From NCBI GenBank assembly GCA_946407765.1, contig CAMJPD010000005.1:1-45244 (forward strand): 45,244 bases of DNA, in the 5' to 3' direction. The notes below the pieces were generated by a model. It was not told the origin of the DNA and searched no databases. It was given only the letters and a program-made list of their open reading frames with translations. Positions 15,772-24,156 of this stretch are shown in pieces. Made by a program: the position numbers and the translations under genes. The number at the start of each line of letters is the position of its first letter. The first letter of the stretch is position 1. The stretch comes from an uncultured Lachnospiraceae bacterium. GTDB lineage: Bacteria; Bacillota; Clostridia; Lachnospirales; Lachnospiraceae.

Positions 15772-15800
15772 AATATACGCCTTTTATTTTTATTTGTCAA
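15772..15800 (-). promoter_or_regulatory. Promoter of the large surface gene
   Basis: The minus strand reads TTGACA (15800-15795), a 17-bp spacer, then TATATT (15777-15772). It is a strong SigA-type promoter about 225 bp upstream of the structural ATG, defining a long 5' leader. Confidence 0.8.
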
Positions 15801-15875
15801 GTTTTTTCCCTGTAATATTCAGTGTACATTTTAGGGAATTTGTATATTAGATTTTGCCCTAAAATATCCACTTTT

Positions 15876-15915
15876 GGCAGATGCTGGCATTTTCTAAATT
15901 ATACTAACATCTGCC
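15876..15915. repeat. Long-loop inverted repeat after the PstS-like gene
   Basis: GGCAGATGCT (15876-15885) can pair with AACATCTGCC (15906-15915) over 10 bp with one G-T wobble and a 20-nt loop. No T tract follows directly on the minus strand, so it is a weak terminator candidate for the gene ending at 15931. Confidence 0.45.
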
Positions 15916-15930
15916 TAAATGGAAATTTTT

Positions 15931-16896
15931 TTATTTTTGAACTGGAATGTAGCCTGCTTCTATGATGTCTTTTCTACCTGCTTCACTTAAAATGTAATTG
16001 TAAAGTTTCATTGTTTCACTGTCTGCTGGCTCATCTTCTCTAATTACGAGGTAGTATTCATTAAGGAATGGATACTCGCCCTTACCTATTGTTTCGTCAT
16101 TTGGCTCAATGCCGTCAACTGAAGCAAGTTTAAGGCCTGGAACAGCATACATCTTCTTGGCATAATAGAAAACGCTATATCCTAGTGCATTTGCTTCATC
16201 ATTATAAGATGCAATTTCTTCAACGAGACCATCCATACCTTGGATACGATATTTTGTTGGAGCATCAACTGGTTCTACATCTTTCATAAGAAGATTTAAG
16301 AAAAGTGTTTGTGAGCCACTATTTAAAACTCTCTGATATGCTTCAATTTTCTTATCCTCGCCGCCAAGGTCTTTCCAATTTGTAATTTTACCACTGTAAA
16401 TGTCTTGAAGTTCCTTAGTTGTGAAATTATTTATAGGATTTTTTTCATTCATAAGGAAAACAAGTGCATCAACACCTATAGGTGTAACTTTAAGTTTTAC
16501 ATTGCTTTCCTCAATTATCTTCTTAGTTTCACTTGATGGTTCATAAACAAGAAGAAGGTCGCATTTTCCATCAAGGAGGTTTCTCCAAGAATAATCAGTT
16601 GTTGTAACTTCTGTATTATTTTCTGCTTCTGTAAGTGATTCACCTGTGTAGTGAGATCTTATCATTGCCATCATAGGCATGTTGGCTGTAGAGCCATCAA
16701 CTCTAGGATAATTAATAACAGGTTCTGCATTAGCAATATCTGTAGAGCTTTCTACATTTGCCTGCTGAGTAGCCTCAGTAACAGAGCCTGACCCACTAGC
16801 TGAATCTGCAGTTTTAGTCTTGGCACCACATGAAATAAGTGATGCAAGAAGTGACATAATTAATGTTAAAACTATAAGATGTTTAAAATTTTTCAT
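15931..16896 (-). CDS. PstS-like substrate-binding lipoprotein
   Basis: A 321-residue lipoprotein. The N-terminal LIVLTLIMSLLASLISC is a type II signal with lipobox LISC (Cys about 23), followed by a Ser/Thr-rich spacer. The body is a PBP-like fold of the phosphate-binding family: VDGSTANMPMMAMI, DLLLVYEP, VFLMNEKNPINNFTTKELQDIYSGKITNWKDLGG and QRVLNSGSQTLF match known PstS blocks. No pstC, pstA or pstB is nearby, so it may serve as a phosphate or other anion sensor or work with a distant transporter. It follows the secreted gene at 16928-18658 by 31 bp and is probably cotranscribed with it. Confidence 0.85.
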   Translation of the reverse strand: MKNFKHLIVLTLIMSLLASLISCGAKTKTADSASGSGSVTEATQQANVESSTDIANAEPVINYPRVDGSTANMPMMAMIRSHYTGESLTEAENNTEVTTTDYSWRNLLDGKCDLLLVYEPSSETKKIIEESNVKLKVTPIGVDALVFLMNEKNPINNFTTKELQDIYSGKITNWKDLGGEDKKIEAYQRVLNSGSQTLFLNLLMKDVEPVDAPTKYRIQGMDGLVEEIASYNDEANALGYSVFYYAKKMYAVPGLKLASVDGIEPNDETIGKGEYPFLNEYYLVIREDEPADSETMKLYNYILSEAGRKDIIEAGYIPVQK

Positions 16897-16927
16897 TGTT
16901 TATATATCTCCTTTTATAACAATTATT

Positions 16928-18658
16928 TTAATCTTCTATAATATCGTAGCTGTTGTAATCGCTTAGGTTAGCATCTTCCTTAATTGTGTCAAATATTGAT
17001 AAAGATATTACTTCTACTCCATTATAATCCATGATGCCATACCTGAATCCATTCTGATATACAATATAATCATCTTCCATACGTCCTATATATTTAAGTC
17101 CACTTACTAGGATGTCGCCTTCATTATTAACTACCATATATCTTCCTGTCTTCATATCTACTAAGCAATATTTAGAATCTGTATAATTATAATTTACTCT
17201 TGCTTTAAGTCCTAGGTCCTTTATTAATTCAAAATTCTTATTATAAAGTTTAGTTGACTGGTCATCAGTCATAAATATTAGTCCGTTGTTAGACATATAA
17301 GCAAAATCTTCTATATCTGCTTTTACGATTCCAAATTTTTCATCATAAAGTGTCATTGATTTTCTAACTTCGTAATTATCTGTCCACTTATCAAGGAAAT
17401 AAACTTTACCATCTATATTTTCATCTGTGAAATTTACTGTCTTAGGATATCTCATAACTTCATTCATATCAAAATCATATATAATGCCATTAACGCCTAT
17501 ATATCCATAATTTGTAAGTGAAGTCATTAAGTTTTCAACTGCTTCTACATATAAATTTCCGTCCTTATCATAGACATTGTATTTCTGAACATAGTCATCA
17601 TAGGTATATGTCTGGTCTGCATCACTTCCTGTTGCAGTTACATAATGGCCATCATAACTAGCTATATAAATCTTCTTATCATTATATGTATTCTCGTAGA
17701 CATATGCGTCTTCATATTTGCTTAGCGACTGCCTAATCTTTTCTTTCATCTCTTCATTTTCTTGGTCAGTAGGTTCTTCTCTATCTATAATCTTCTTTTT
17801 TTCTTCATTACTAATCTCACTTGGAGATGAAACATATTGTTTTTTAATTAAGTCATACTTAACAATAGTATTTCCATATATTAAATCTATAACTTCTTGA
17901 GAATCATATTTTGGCATATTTTCAATATCATTAGGAAGAAGTATGTCGCCATCTTCTGTTAGGAAATTATATACGTATTGGTCATTACCTATAGGTTTTC
18001 TTATCTTTTCAATTTCCTTATCGCCAATACGTGATGAATAAAAATATAAATAGCCATCAATCTTCTTAATCTGATTCAAGTTATCATCAAGTACTAATAT
18101 TCCTGTCTTATCTGAATCATAACTATATGCAAGAATTACATTGCCACATTTTGAAACAGCTCTATAATCTCCAAGCTCTGAACTTGTTCCTGTCTTAGTA
18201 TCATAAATGAAAGATTTTTCATAAGTTGAATAAATTATCTTGTCTTTAACTGCTGAAAGATTGGCAAATTCATCTACTACAATATCTATCTTATTACCAT
18301 TAAGATCATATACTTCATAGCGGTGACTTGGCTCTAGATATGAGAATGTATCCTCGCCATAAGTGTTAGTTATCCTTACTTTTTCTTCACCTTCATATGC
18401 CTTAATTATATAAGCCACCTTTTCAGTCAAAATATCCCTTATAGTATTTAGATACTCATTATTGGCATCAATGCTCTTAACTAAAATCTTGCCATTTCTA
18501 TCTGTCGCAACTTGTGCATTTGTTACAGGATTTGAGATTATAAAAACATCATCTGAAAGCGAGTCTGCATAGGCAAATGATGTATGTCCTATGGTGTGTG
18601 CAATAAGCATAGATATAATCGCAAGAATTGTTATAAAAGATTTTTTGTTCTTAATCAT
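16928..18658 (-). CDS. Secreted protein with propeller-like/WG-like repeats
   Basis: A 576-residue exported protein with a signal peptide (about 1-32, ending SFAYADS). The body is made of short beta-rich units such as YDLNGNKIDIVVDEF, YNVYDKDGNLYVEAVENL, YDFDMNEVMRYP and, at the C-terminus, YQNGFRYGIMDYNGVEVIS, which resembles a WG repeat. A charged helical stretch (about 285-320) interrupts it. No catalytic motif was recognised. It has SD AGGAGG and an extended -10 (18692-18684) and precedes the PstS-like lipoprotein gene by 31 bp, so the two may act together at the cell surface (inference). Confidence 0.65.
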   Translation of the reverse strand: MIKNKKSFITILAIISMLIAHTIGHTSFAYADSLSDDVFIISNPVTNAQVATDRNGKILVKSIDANNEYLNTIRDILTEKVAYIIKAYEGEEKVRITNTYGEDTFSYLEPSHRYEVYDLNGNKIDIVVDEFANLSAVKDKIIYSTYEKSFIYDTKTGTSSELGDYRAVSKCGNVILAYSYDSDKTGILVLDDNLNQIKKIDGYLYFYSSRIGDKEIEKIRKPIGNDQYVYNFLTEDGDILLPNDIENMPKYDSQEVIDLIYGNTIVKYDLIKKQYVSSPSEISNEEKKKIIDREEPTDQENEEMKEKIRQSLSKYEDAYVYENTYNDKKIYIASYDGHYVTATGSDADQTYTYDDYVQKYNVYDKDGNLYVEAVENLMTSLTNYGYIGVNGIIYDFDMNEVMRYPKTVNFTDENIDGKVYFLDKWTDNYEVRKSMTLYDEKFGIVKADIEDFAYMSNNGLIFMTDDQSTKLYNKNFELIKDLGLKARVNYNYTDSKYCLVDMKTGRYMVVNNEGDILVSGLKYIGRMEDDYIVYQNGFRYGIMDYNGVEVISLSIFDTIKEDANLSDYNSYDIIED

Positions 18659-18683
18659 AATTCCTCCTAAGAATTACAAATAT

Positions 18684-18692
18684 ATTATATCA
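18684..18692 (-). promoter_or_regulatory. Extended -10 promoter of the 16928-18658 gene
   Basis: The minus strand reads TGA-TATAAT 25 bp before the ATG, with AGGAGG in between. The -35 is weak. Confidence 0.6.
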
Positions 18693-18768
18693 CATAAATT
18701 TATTGTAGATTAAATTTTGTGATTGTTTTATTATATGCGTTCATTAAAATGAATTTAGTTTACACAAT

Positions 18769-19512
18769 TTAATTTTTGTCTACATATTTCATTATCTGTT
18801 CAAATATTTCTCCGGCCTTGCCATGAATATAATAATTAGCATATTGTTCTGCAGGTAGTGGATCTTTATTAATTAATATTAATTTATTTCCTCTATAATA
18901 ATTTATAAGTGAAGCTGCTGGCTGGACAACAAGTGAAGAACCAGAAACAATTAAGCAGTCGGCCTTGCTTATATACAAAATTGATTTTTCAAGAAGACTG
19001 CTGTCTAGTCCTTCTTCATACATAACTATGTCTGGTCTTATAATTCCGCCGCAAGTGCAGTGCGGGATACCTTCTGTTTTTAAAACATCATCTAGTGTAT
19101 ATTTCTTTCCACAGTCAACGCATGTATGTGAATGAAGTGTTCCATGAATTTCTAAAACTTCTTTAGAACCTGCTGCTTGGTGAAGGCCATCAATGTTTTG
19201 TGTTACTATGGCTTTTAATTTTCCCATCTGTTCAAGTTTTGCAAGAGCAAGGTGAGCCGGATTTGGTTTTGCATTTAGTATAGGCTTTAAACATTTTTCA
19301 CGGCAGAATCTAAAAAACACTTCAGGGTTTGCTTTAAAAAACGAATAAGAAAGTATTTGCTCAGGTGGGTAGTCGTATTGCTGATTATATAAACCATCAA
19401 CAGATCTAAAATCTGGGATTCCAGATTCTGTGCTTAGACCTGCGCCGCCAAAAAATACTATGTTGTCACTTGATTCGATTACCTTAGATATTTGTTCTAT
19501 CGTGCTTTCCAT
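18769..19512 (-). CDS. cobB: NAD-dependent protein deacylase (Sir2 family)
   Basis: A 247-residue sirtuin that removes acetyl or other acyl groups from lysines using NAD+. Visible motifs are GGAGLSTESGIPDFRS (NAD site, about 22-37), TQNIDGLHQAAGS (104-116), the catalytic His in EIHG (123) and a zinc site of Cys131, Cys134, Cys152 and Cys154 (CVDC / CTC). The YPPEQILS segment near 48 fits bacterial class U/CobB-like sirtuins. Length is normal. The -10 box ends 6 bp before the ATG and there is no SD, so the transcript is predicted to be leaderless. It stands alone between two promoters. Confidence 0.93.
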   Translation of the reverse strand: MESTIEQISKVIESSDNIVFFGGAGLSTESGIPDFRSVDGLYNQQYDYPPEQILSYSFFKANPEVFFRFCREKCLKPILNAKPNPAHLALAKLEQMGKLKAIVTQNIDGLHQAAGSKEVLEIHGTLHSHTCVDCGKKYTLDDVLKTEGIPHCTCGGIIRPDIVMYEEGLDSSLLEKSILYISKADCLIVSGSSLVVQPAASLINYYRGNKLILINKDPLPAEQYANYYIHGKAGEIFEQIMKYVDKN

Positions 19513-19518
19513 ACATTT

Positions 19519-19527
19519 ATTATAACA
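19519..19527 (-). promoter_or_regulatory. Extended -10 promoter of cobB, leaderless geometry
   Basis: The minus strand reads TGT-TATAAT followed by six bases and then the cobB ATG. The expected transcription start falls on the start codon. The same 6-bp spacing occurs at higB. Confidence 0.65.
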
Positions 19528-19633
19528 CTTTGAAATTTTTTATCTACTTTAATTATATCTAGTTATTATCTACAATTTATATTAACAATTTTTGTTTTTT
19601 GTATATTACTTATTTAATTTCTTAAAACGCAAA

Positions 19634-21373
19634 CTAAAACATAGATTGCATTTGTTCGAATTTTGCATACTTGCCATTTTTTGAAAGCAGCTCATCGCGA
19701 CTGCCATATTCTGAAATCTTGCCACCTTCTACTACTGCAATCTTATCTGCGCCTCTAATTGTTGAAAGGCGGTGAGCAATAATTATAGTTGTCTTTCCCT
19801 TAGCAAGTTCATTTAAACTTTGTTGTATCATATATTCCGTAACCGTATCTAAGGCAGATGTTGCTTCATCTAAAATTAGTATAGGAGGATTTTTTAAGAA
19901 AATTCTTGCAATTGAAATTCTTTGTTTTTGGCCACCACTTAGTGCAACACCACGCTCTCCTACATAAGTATCAAAACCATTTTTCATAGACATAATCTCA
20001 TCTAAGATTTTGGCTTTTCTTGCTGCTTCAAATATTTCATCATCTGTTGCAGCTTGGTTTCCAAATTTTATATTTTCTCTTATAGTTCCTGCAAAAAGGA
20101 AGACGTCTTGTTGAATTATTCCTATGTTCTTTCTAAGACTAGTTTTTTTAATATCTCTAATATCAATTCCATCTATTGTGATTGCACCGCCAGTCACATC
20201 ATAAAATCTAGGAAGGAGCTGACTTATTGTTGTCTTACCGCCACCTGTTGCACCGACAAGTGCAAGTGTCTCACCAGCTTTAATATCAAGATTTACATGG
20301 TCGAGAACTGCCTCATCTTTATTATAATGGAACGAAACATCCTTATATATGATATTTCCTTTCACATCTTTTATTTCTACAGCATTATCCTTTTCTACTA
20401 TGTCATCCTTGGTATTCATGAGTTCTACAAAGCGGTCAAATCCTGCCATACCTTGTGCATAAATTTCCATGAACTGAGTTAGTTTTCTAATTGGTGAAAC
20501 GAAGGTTGTGATATAGAGAGAAAAAGTAAGAAGGTCAATGTAATTCATCTCGCCCTTCATAATTAGATAGCCGCCGAGGGCAATTATTACAACTTGAAGA
20601 ACGCCAACTGTGCACTCAACTCCTGCATTGAATTTGCCCATAGCTTTATAATATGAAACCTTACTCTGCTTAAATTTTTCATTGGCAATGTTGAATTTTT
20701 CCTTGGCAATATCTTCGTTGGCAAATGCCTTAGTAACTCTAATACCTGAAATTTCACTTTCTATTGCTGCATTTATATTGCCAATTTTTTCCTTAACTTC
20801 TATGTTGGCATCTTTCATCTCTTTTCTTTTTAGATTGCAATAAACTATGCTTATAGGGATGACAACGACTATTACAAGAGTAAGAAGAACATTTATTCTA
20901 AATAAAATGATAACTGCACCAAGTAGGGTAAAGACGCAAGTTACAAAATATTCTGGACAGTGGTGTGATAATTCGACTATTTCAAAAAGGTCATTGGTTA
21001 TTCTAGAAAGAAGTATACCCGTTCTATTTTTATCAAAGTAACTAAAAGAAAGTTCTTCTATATGGGCAAATGCATCTTTTCTCATATCTGCTTCAACTAA
21101 GGTTCCCATGCGATGACCTATTACTGTAACAAGATATTGGAAATATGCTTTTAGTAAATATGCTACAAGAAGTATAGTCATTACAGCAAAAAAAGTTTTA
21201 TAAATTCCTTGTGGAAGGAGGGACTGCATAGTCCATCTTGAAACCATAGGGAAAGCTAGGTCAATTATTGCAACAAGCAAAGAAAGCAGCATATCTATAG
21301 CAAATGCTGCCTTATGTTTTGAGATATATTTACTAAAAATTTTTAACTTTGATCCCGAATAATCCACTGTCAA
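19634..21373 (-). CDS. ABC exporter (fused permease and ATPase)
   Basis: This 579-residue half-transporter has six membrane helices (about 25-300) followed by an ATPase domain. Walker A is GATGGGKTT (374-382), an unusual Gly where most have Ala (GAGKS/T). It also has the Q-loop IIQQDVFLF, signature LSGGQKQR, Walker B ILILDEATSALD and H-loop AHRLS. It probably works as a homodimer exporting lipids, peptides or drugs; the substrate is unknown. The best start is TTG at 21373, 2 bp after the stop of the phosphatase gene, which implies translational coupling. GTG two codons later is an alternative. It ends the long run starting at yebC. Confidence 0.88.
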   Translation of the reverse strand: MTVDYSGSKLKIFSKYISKHKAAFAIDMLLSLLVAIIDLAFPMVSRWTMQSLLPQGIYKTFFAVMTILLVAYLLKAYFQYLVTVIGHRMGTLVEADMRKDAFAHIEELSFSYFDKNRTGILLSRITNDLFEIVELSHHCPEYFVTCVFTLLGAVIILFRINVLLTLVIVVVIPISIVYCNLKRKEMKDANIEVKEKIGNINAAIESEISGIRVTKAFANEDIAKEKFNIANEKFKQSKVSYYKAMGKFNAGVECTVGVLQVVIIALGGYLIMKGEMNYIDLLTFSLYITTFVSPIRKLTQFMEIYAQGMAGFDRFVELMNTKDDIVEKDNAVEIKDVKGNIIYKDVSFHYNKDEAVLDHVNLDIKAGETLALVGATGGGKTTISQLLPRFYDVTGGAITIDGIDIRDIKKTSLRKNIGIIQQDVFLFAGTIRENIKFGNQAATDDEIFEAARKAKILDEIMSMKNGFDTYVGERGVALSGGQKQRISIARIFLKNPPILILDEATSALDTVTEYMIQQSLNELAKGKTTIIIAHRLSTIRGADKIAVVEGGKISEYGSRDELLSKNGKYAKFEQMQSMF

Positions 21374-21375
21374 AT

Positions 21376-22536
21376 TTACTCTCTTGTGAGTTTTGCATAA
21401 AAGGCGTCAGAGTCTTCTAGAGTCATGCCGTGAGCGTCGCAGTATCTGCCTGCAACATTTACTAAATCGATTCCATCGAGTGGAATATTTTTAAGGTCTG
21501 GACCTGAGATGTATCTAAGCATATCATTTATGGTCTCGCCTCTTATAATTTCATATTTACCTGGAGTATCATCTTTTGTAATATTAAAATTATATTCATA
21601 AGATTTCATGTAGTCATCACAGATCTCTTCATAATTTGCTGCAACAAGACAATCAATAATCATGCATACGAAACCTGATCTGTCTTTTCCTTCAGTGCAG
21701 TGTATATAATAAGGACCTTCATTATATGCAATTGCTTTAAGAACTTCAACTACCTTATCAGCAAATGCATCAGATTTATAATTCATATCAAGTCTTATGT
21801 TAGCAACTTTGCCATCATCAAATAATTTTTTATAATAACTTGTATCTGTAAGACCGCTTTCAATTTTTTCTGCGGCCTCTTCTTTCGTATCTGCAAGGTT
21901 AATAATGAATTTTATACCTGCTTCTTCAATTAAATCATCTACAGATTTTTCATATTTATCAACGTTTTTTACATCAAGAGGTGATAGTCCTCTATATAAT
22001 ATATTATCCTTCAAATTGCCTGTTTTTACTTTTCTTATAAGCGCCCTAGGATCTATCACTTTTTTATTTTGGAACTCATATAAGTCTAGAGCATTTTGAA
22101 TTACTAAATATTTCTTCTTTTCTGATAATGAAATTTTAACTCTTACACCTTCGTCTAATCCAGCTTGCTCCCAAAGTGATCCACCGTTACATATAGCTGC
22201 AATTATGTAATCAGTTCCTGGATATGCTACAAGGGCAACATTACCAGCCTTGGCATAGTAACCATTGTAATATGGAATGTCAAAATAAGTAGCTCCATTA
22301 GAAAATTCTATATTAACACTATCGCCAAGTTCAAATCCTTGATTATTAAAATCACTTATTGATATGTGAATAAATACATTGCCAAAACCTGGATACTCAG
22401 ATATGGCATAATCGGTTTGTTCTATACTTCCTGCATCAGAACTTAATTCACCGCTTGCTGTGCTAGTAGAATTACTTCCACAACCTGCAATAGATATTAC
22501 AAGAAGTGTTATTAATAATAATTTTGTTATCTTCAT
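21376..22536 (-). CDS. Lipoprotein tyrosine phosphatase
   Basis: A 386-residue exported lipoprotein (LLVISIAGC lipobox). Residues about 45-160 form a beta-rich domain with GFGNVFIHIS and VALVAYPG that resembles the C-terminal domain of SAM-hydroxide adenosyltransferases (weak, by eye). Residues about 185-340 are a tyrosine phosphatase of the bacterial Y_phosphatase3 type with ILYRGLSPLD and the P-loop HCTEGKDRSG (catalytic Cys and Arg present). It probably dephosphorylates a substrate outside the membrane. The start is set at 22536, not 22545: AAGGA touches the earlier ATG but lies 9 nt from this one, and the shorter form gives a classic lipoprotein signal. Confidence 0.85.
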   Translation of the reverse strand: MKITKLLLITLLVISIAGCGSNSTSTASGELSSDAGSIEQTDYAISEYPGFGNVFIHISISDFNNQGFELGDSVNIEFSNGATYFDIPYYNGYYAKAGNVALVAYPGTDYIIAAICNGGSLWEQAGLDEGVRVKISLSEKKKYLVIQNALDLYEFQNKKVIDPRALIRKVKTGNLKDNILYRGLSPLDVKNVDKYEKSVDDLIEEAGIKFIINLADTKEEAAEKIESGLTDTSYYKKLFDDGKVANIRLDMNYKSDAFADKVVEVLKAIAYNEGPYYIHCTEGKDRSGFVCMIIDCLVAANYEEICDDYMKSYEYNFNITKDDTPGKYEIIRGETINDMLRYISGPDLKNIPLDGIDLVNVAGRYCDAHGMTLEDSDAFYAKLTRE

Positions 22537-22551
22537 AAATCTCATTCCTTA

Positions 22552-23559
22552 TTACATTTTTATATCAAAATGTATATCTGAATTATATACTTCCTTGATC
22601 ATTTTTAATTTTTCTTCAAAAGCTTTCTTCCTTGCTTTTCTAATTATAGTGAGGACTGCCATTAATAAAACTATAAATATTACTGCTATAGGTATAAGGA
22701 CACCGAATATCTTAACCATATCAGGGAGAACTTCTCTAATTGCATTTTGAAGACTGTAATTATTGGTGTACCAATATTTTATAGCATTAACTCTAAATTT
22801 TATAACTTCATATACATTTATAGTATATGTAATATATGTACTTTGCTTTTTGGCATTTTCTATCTGATTCTTAATTCTCTCACTTTCCTTAGCAAGTTCT
22901 GAATCACGTCTTGCTATCCAATCTCTATCCTTAGATTCTTGGAGAGCTTTTCTTGCTTCTTCCATCTCCTTAAGTTGTTGCTGATAATTAGTTAATTCTT
23001 GCTCTATTGATGACTTATTGGAATTAGAAACTCTAATATTGCCGTACTTCTTAAAAATTGTTTCTATAGAATCTAGGTCTTCTGTTTTATTATCAACAGT
23101 AAATTCTATATTCTGAAATCTTGGATAGAAGTCTGTATCATATTCTCTTCTTCTATTGGAATTTTGTTCATTGATTTTAATTGTTCCCTTAAGTTCCTTA
23201 ATCTTATCATCAAGGTCCTTAATCATATTTTCAAATGAACCAGTATCTACTCTGTAAAATTTATTTTCTCTATATCTTTCTTCTGATTGACCATCTATAG
23301 AATCTGCCTCTTCCATTATAGCTTCATCATATAATGCATCCGTAGACATCATATTGGCAGCAGCAAGTGGAGCTGCAGTGCTTCTTGCTGCCATCTTAAC
23401 AGATTTTAAAGCGCCGCTACCATATGTATTAAACACAGCACCATTAACTTGGTCTTCTACTCCATCATAAGTAATAACTAATTCCTTGGTTCTAAGTCCA
23501 AAAAACCAAACTAGGAAAATAATTATTATTGCAATTAGAACTCTCTTAAAAATTTTCAT
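22552..23559 (-). CDS. DUF4349-domain membrane protein
   Basis: A 335-residue protein with an N-terminal membrane helix (about 4-20), an extracellular part, and a second helix near 285-305 followed by a basic tail (IRKARKKAFEEKLK). The middle matches DUF4349: a strand-helix unit with FENMIKDLDDKIKELKG, IEFTVDNK, then a long coiled coil (about 185-250) and STYITYTINVYE. Its function is unknown; the family is common in secreted proteins of Firmicutes. SD AGAGG precedes the ATG. It lies 19 bp after ysxC and 15 bp before the phosphatase gene. Confidence 0.8.
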   Translation of the reverse strand: MKIFKRVLIAIIIIFLVWFFGLRTKELVITYDGVEDQVNGAVFNTYGSGALKSVKMAARSTAAPLAAANMMSTDALYDEAIMEEADSIDGQSEERYRENKFYRVDTGSFENMIKDLDDKIKELKGTIKINEQNSNRRREYDTDFYPRFQNIEFTVDNKTEDLDSIETIFKKYGNIRVSNSNKSSIEQELTNYQQQLKEMEEARKALQESKDRDWIARRDSELAKESERIKNQIENAKKQSTYITYTINVYEVIKFRVNAIKYWYTNNYSLQNAIREVLPDMVKIFGVLIPIAVIFIVLLMAVLTIIRKARKKAFEEKLKMIKEVYNSDIHFDIKM

Positions 23560-23578
23560 AACACACCTCTTTACTTAA

Positions 23579-24154
23579 TTATTCAAAGTATTTCTGTATT
23601 TCTTCAAGCCCTTCCTTGGTTTCAGAACTATAAGGAATTATAGTGCACTCACTAGATGCATTAAGTTTATTTCTTATAATTTCTATGTTCTTACTTACTT
23701 GAGTCTTCTTAATCTTATCTAGTTTTGTTGCTATGACTATAGGTTCATACCCTGTCACATCAAGTATGAAAGAAAACATCTGAACATCCTTATCTGTCGG
23801 CTCTATACGTATATCACATAGTAAAATTATCTCATTTATGTCCTTACTTGTTTCAAAATATTTATCAATTAATTTCTTCCACTCATTCTGGTCTGTATGA
23901 CTTTGTGATGCAAATCCGTACCCTGGAAGATCAACTAGGTAGAACTCATCATTAATATTATAATAATTGATTGTTCTTGTCTTTCCTGGAGTATTAGATA
24001 CTCTTGCATAATTTTTTCTATTAATAAATGCATTAATGAAAGATGACTTTCCTACATTGGACCTTCCACATAAAACATATTCATTCTTGCTAGTTGATGG
24101 AATCTTAGATGTAGTTCCGCATACATATTCCAAATCACATTTCTTAATAATCAT
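23579..24154 (-). CDS. ysxC: Ribosome biogenesis GTPase YsxC/EngB
   Basis: A 191-residue GTPase needed for late assembly of the 50S ribosomal subunit. All G motifs are present: GRSNVGKSS (G1), TPGKTRTINYY (G2), DLPGYGFA (G3), TKLDKI (G4) and PYSSETKEG (G5). Length is normal. The start is taken at 24154 (MIIKKCDLEY), in line with family N-termini; a frame open to 24175 would overlap the upstream gene. The stop of that gene (TAA) is two bases before this ATG, so translation is likely coupled. It is embedded between secreted-protein genes. Confidence 0.93.
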   Translation of the reverse strand: MIIKKCDLEYVCGTTSKIPSTSKNEYVLCGRSNVGKSSFINAFINRKNYARVSNTPGKTRTINYYNINDEFYLVDLPGYGFASQSHTDQNEWKKLIDKYFETSKDINEIILLCDIRIEPTDKDVQMFSFILDVTGYEPIVIATKLDKIKKTQVSKNIEIIRNKLNASSECTIIPYSSETKEGLEEIQKYFE

Positions 24155-24156
24155 AA

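Larger units (their letters stand above)
15547..15930 (-). other. 384-bp intergenic region: leader of the large surface gene plus inverted repeats
   Basis: From high to low coordinates it holds a long-loop inverted repeat (15876-15915), a second inverted repeat (TTTTAGGG, 15829-15836, with CCCTAAAA, 15857-15864), a promoter (15800-15772), a leader of about 220 nt with a 49-codon ORF (15747-15598), a hairpin with arms 15701-15708 and 15664-15671, and an intrinsic terminator (15609-15587) directly before the SD. I could not match the leader to a known riboswitch or T-box by eye. Confidence 0.7.

Noticed and set aside
15547..15800. Known riboswitch or T-box in the large surface gene leader
   Set aside because: No T-box bulge sequence, no purine, TPP, SAM, lysine, glycine or c-di-GMP core was recognisable by eye. 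A covariance-model search would be decisive.
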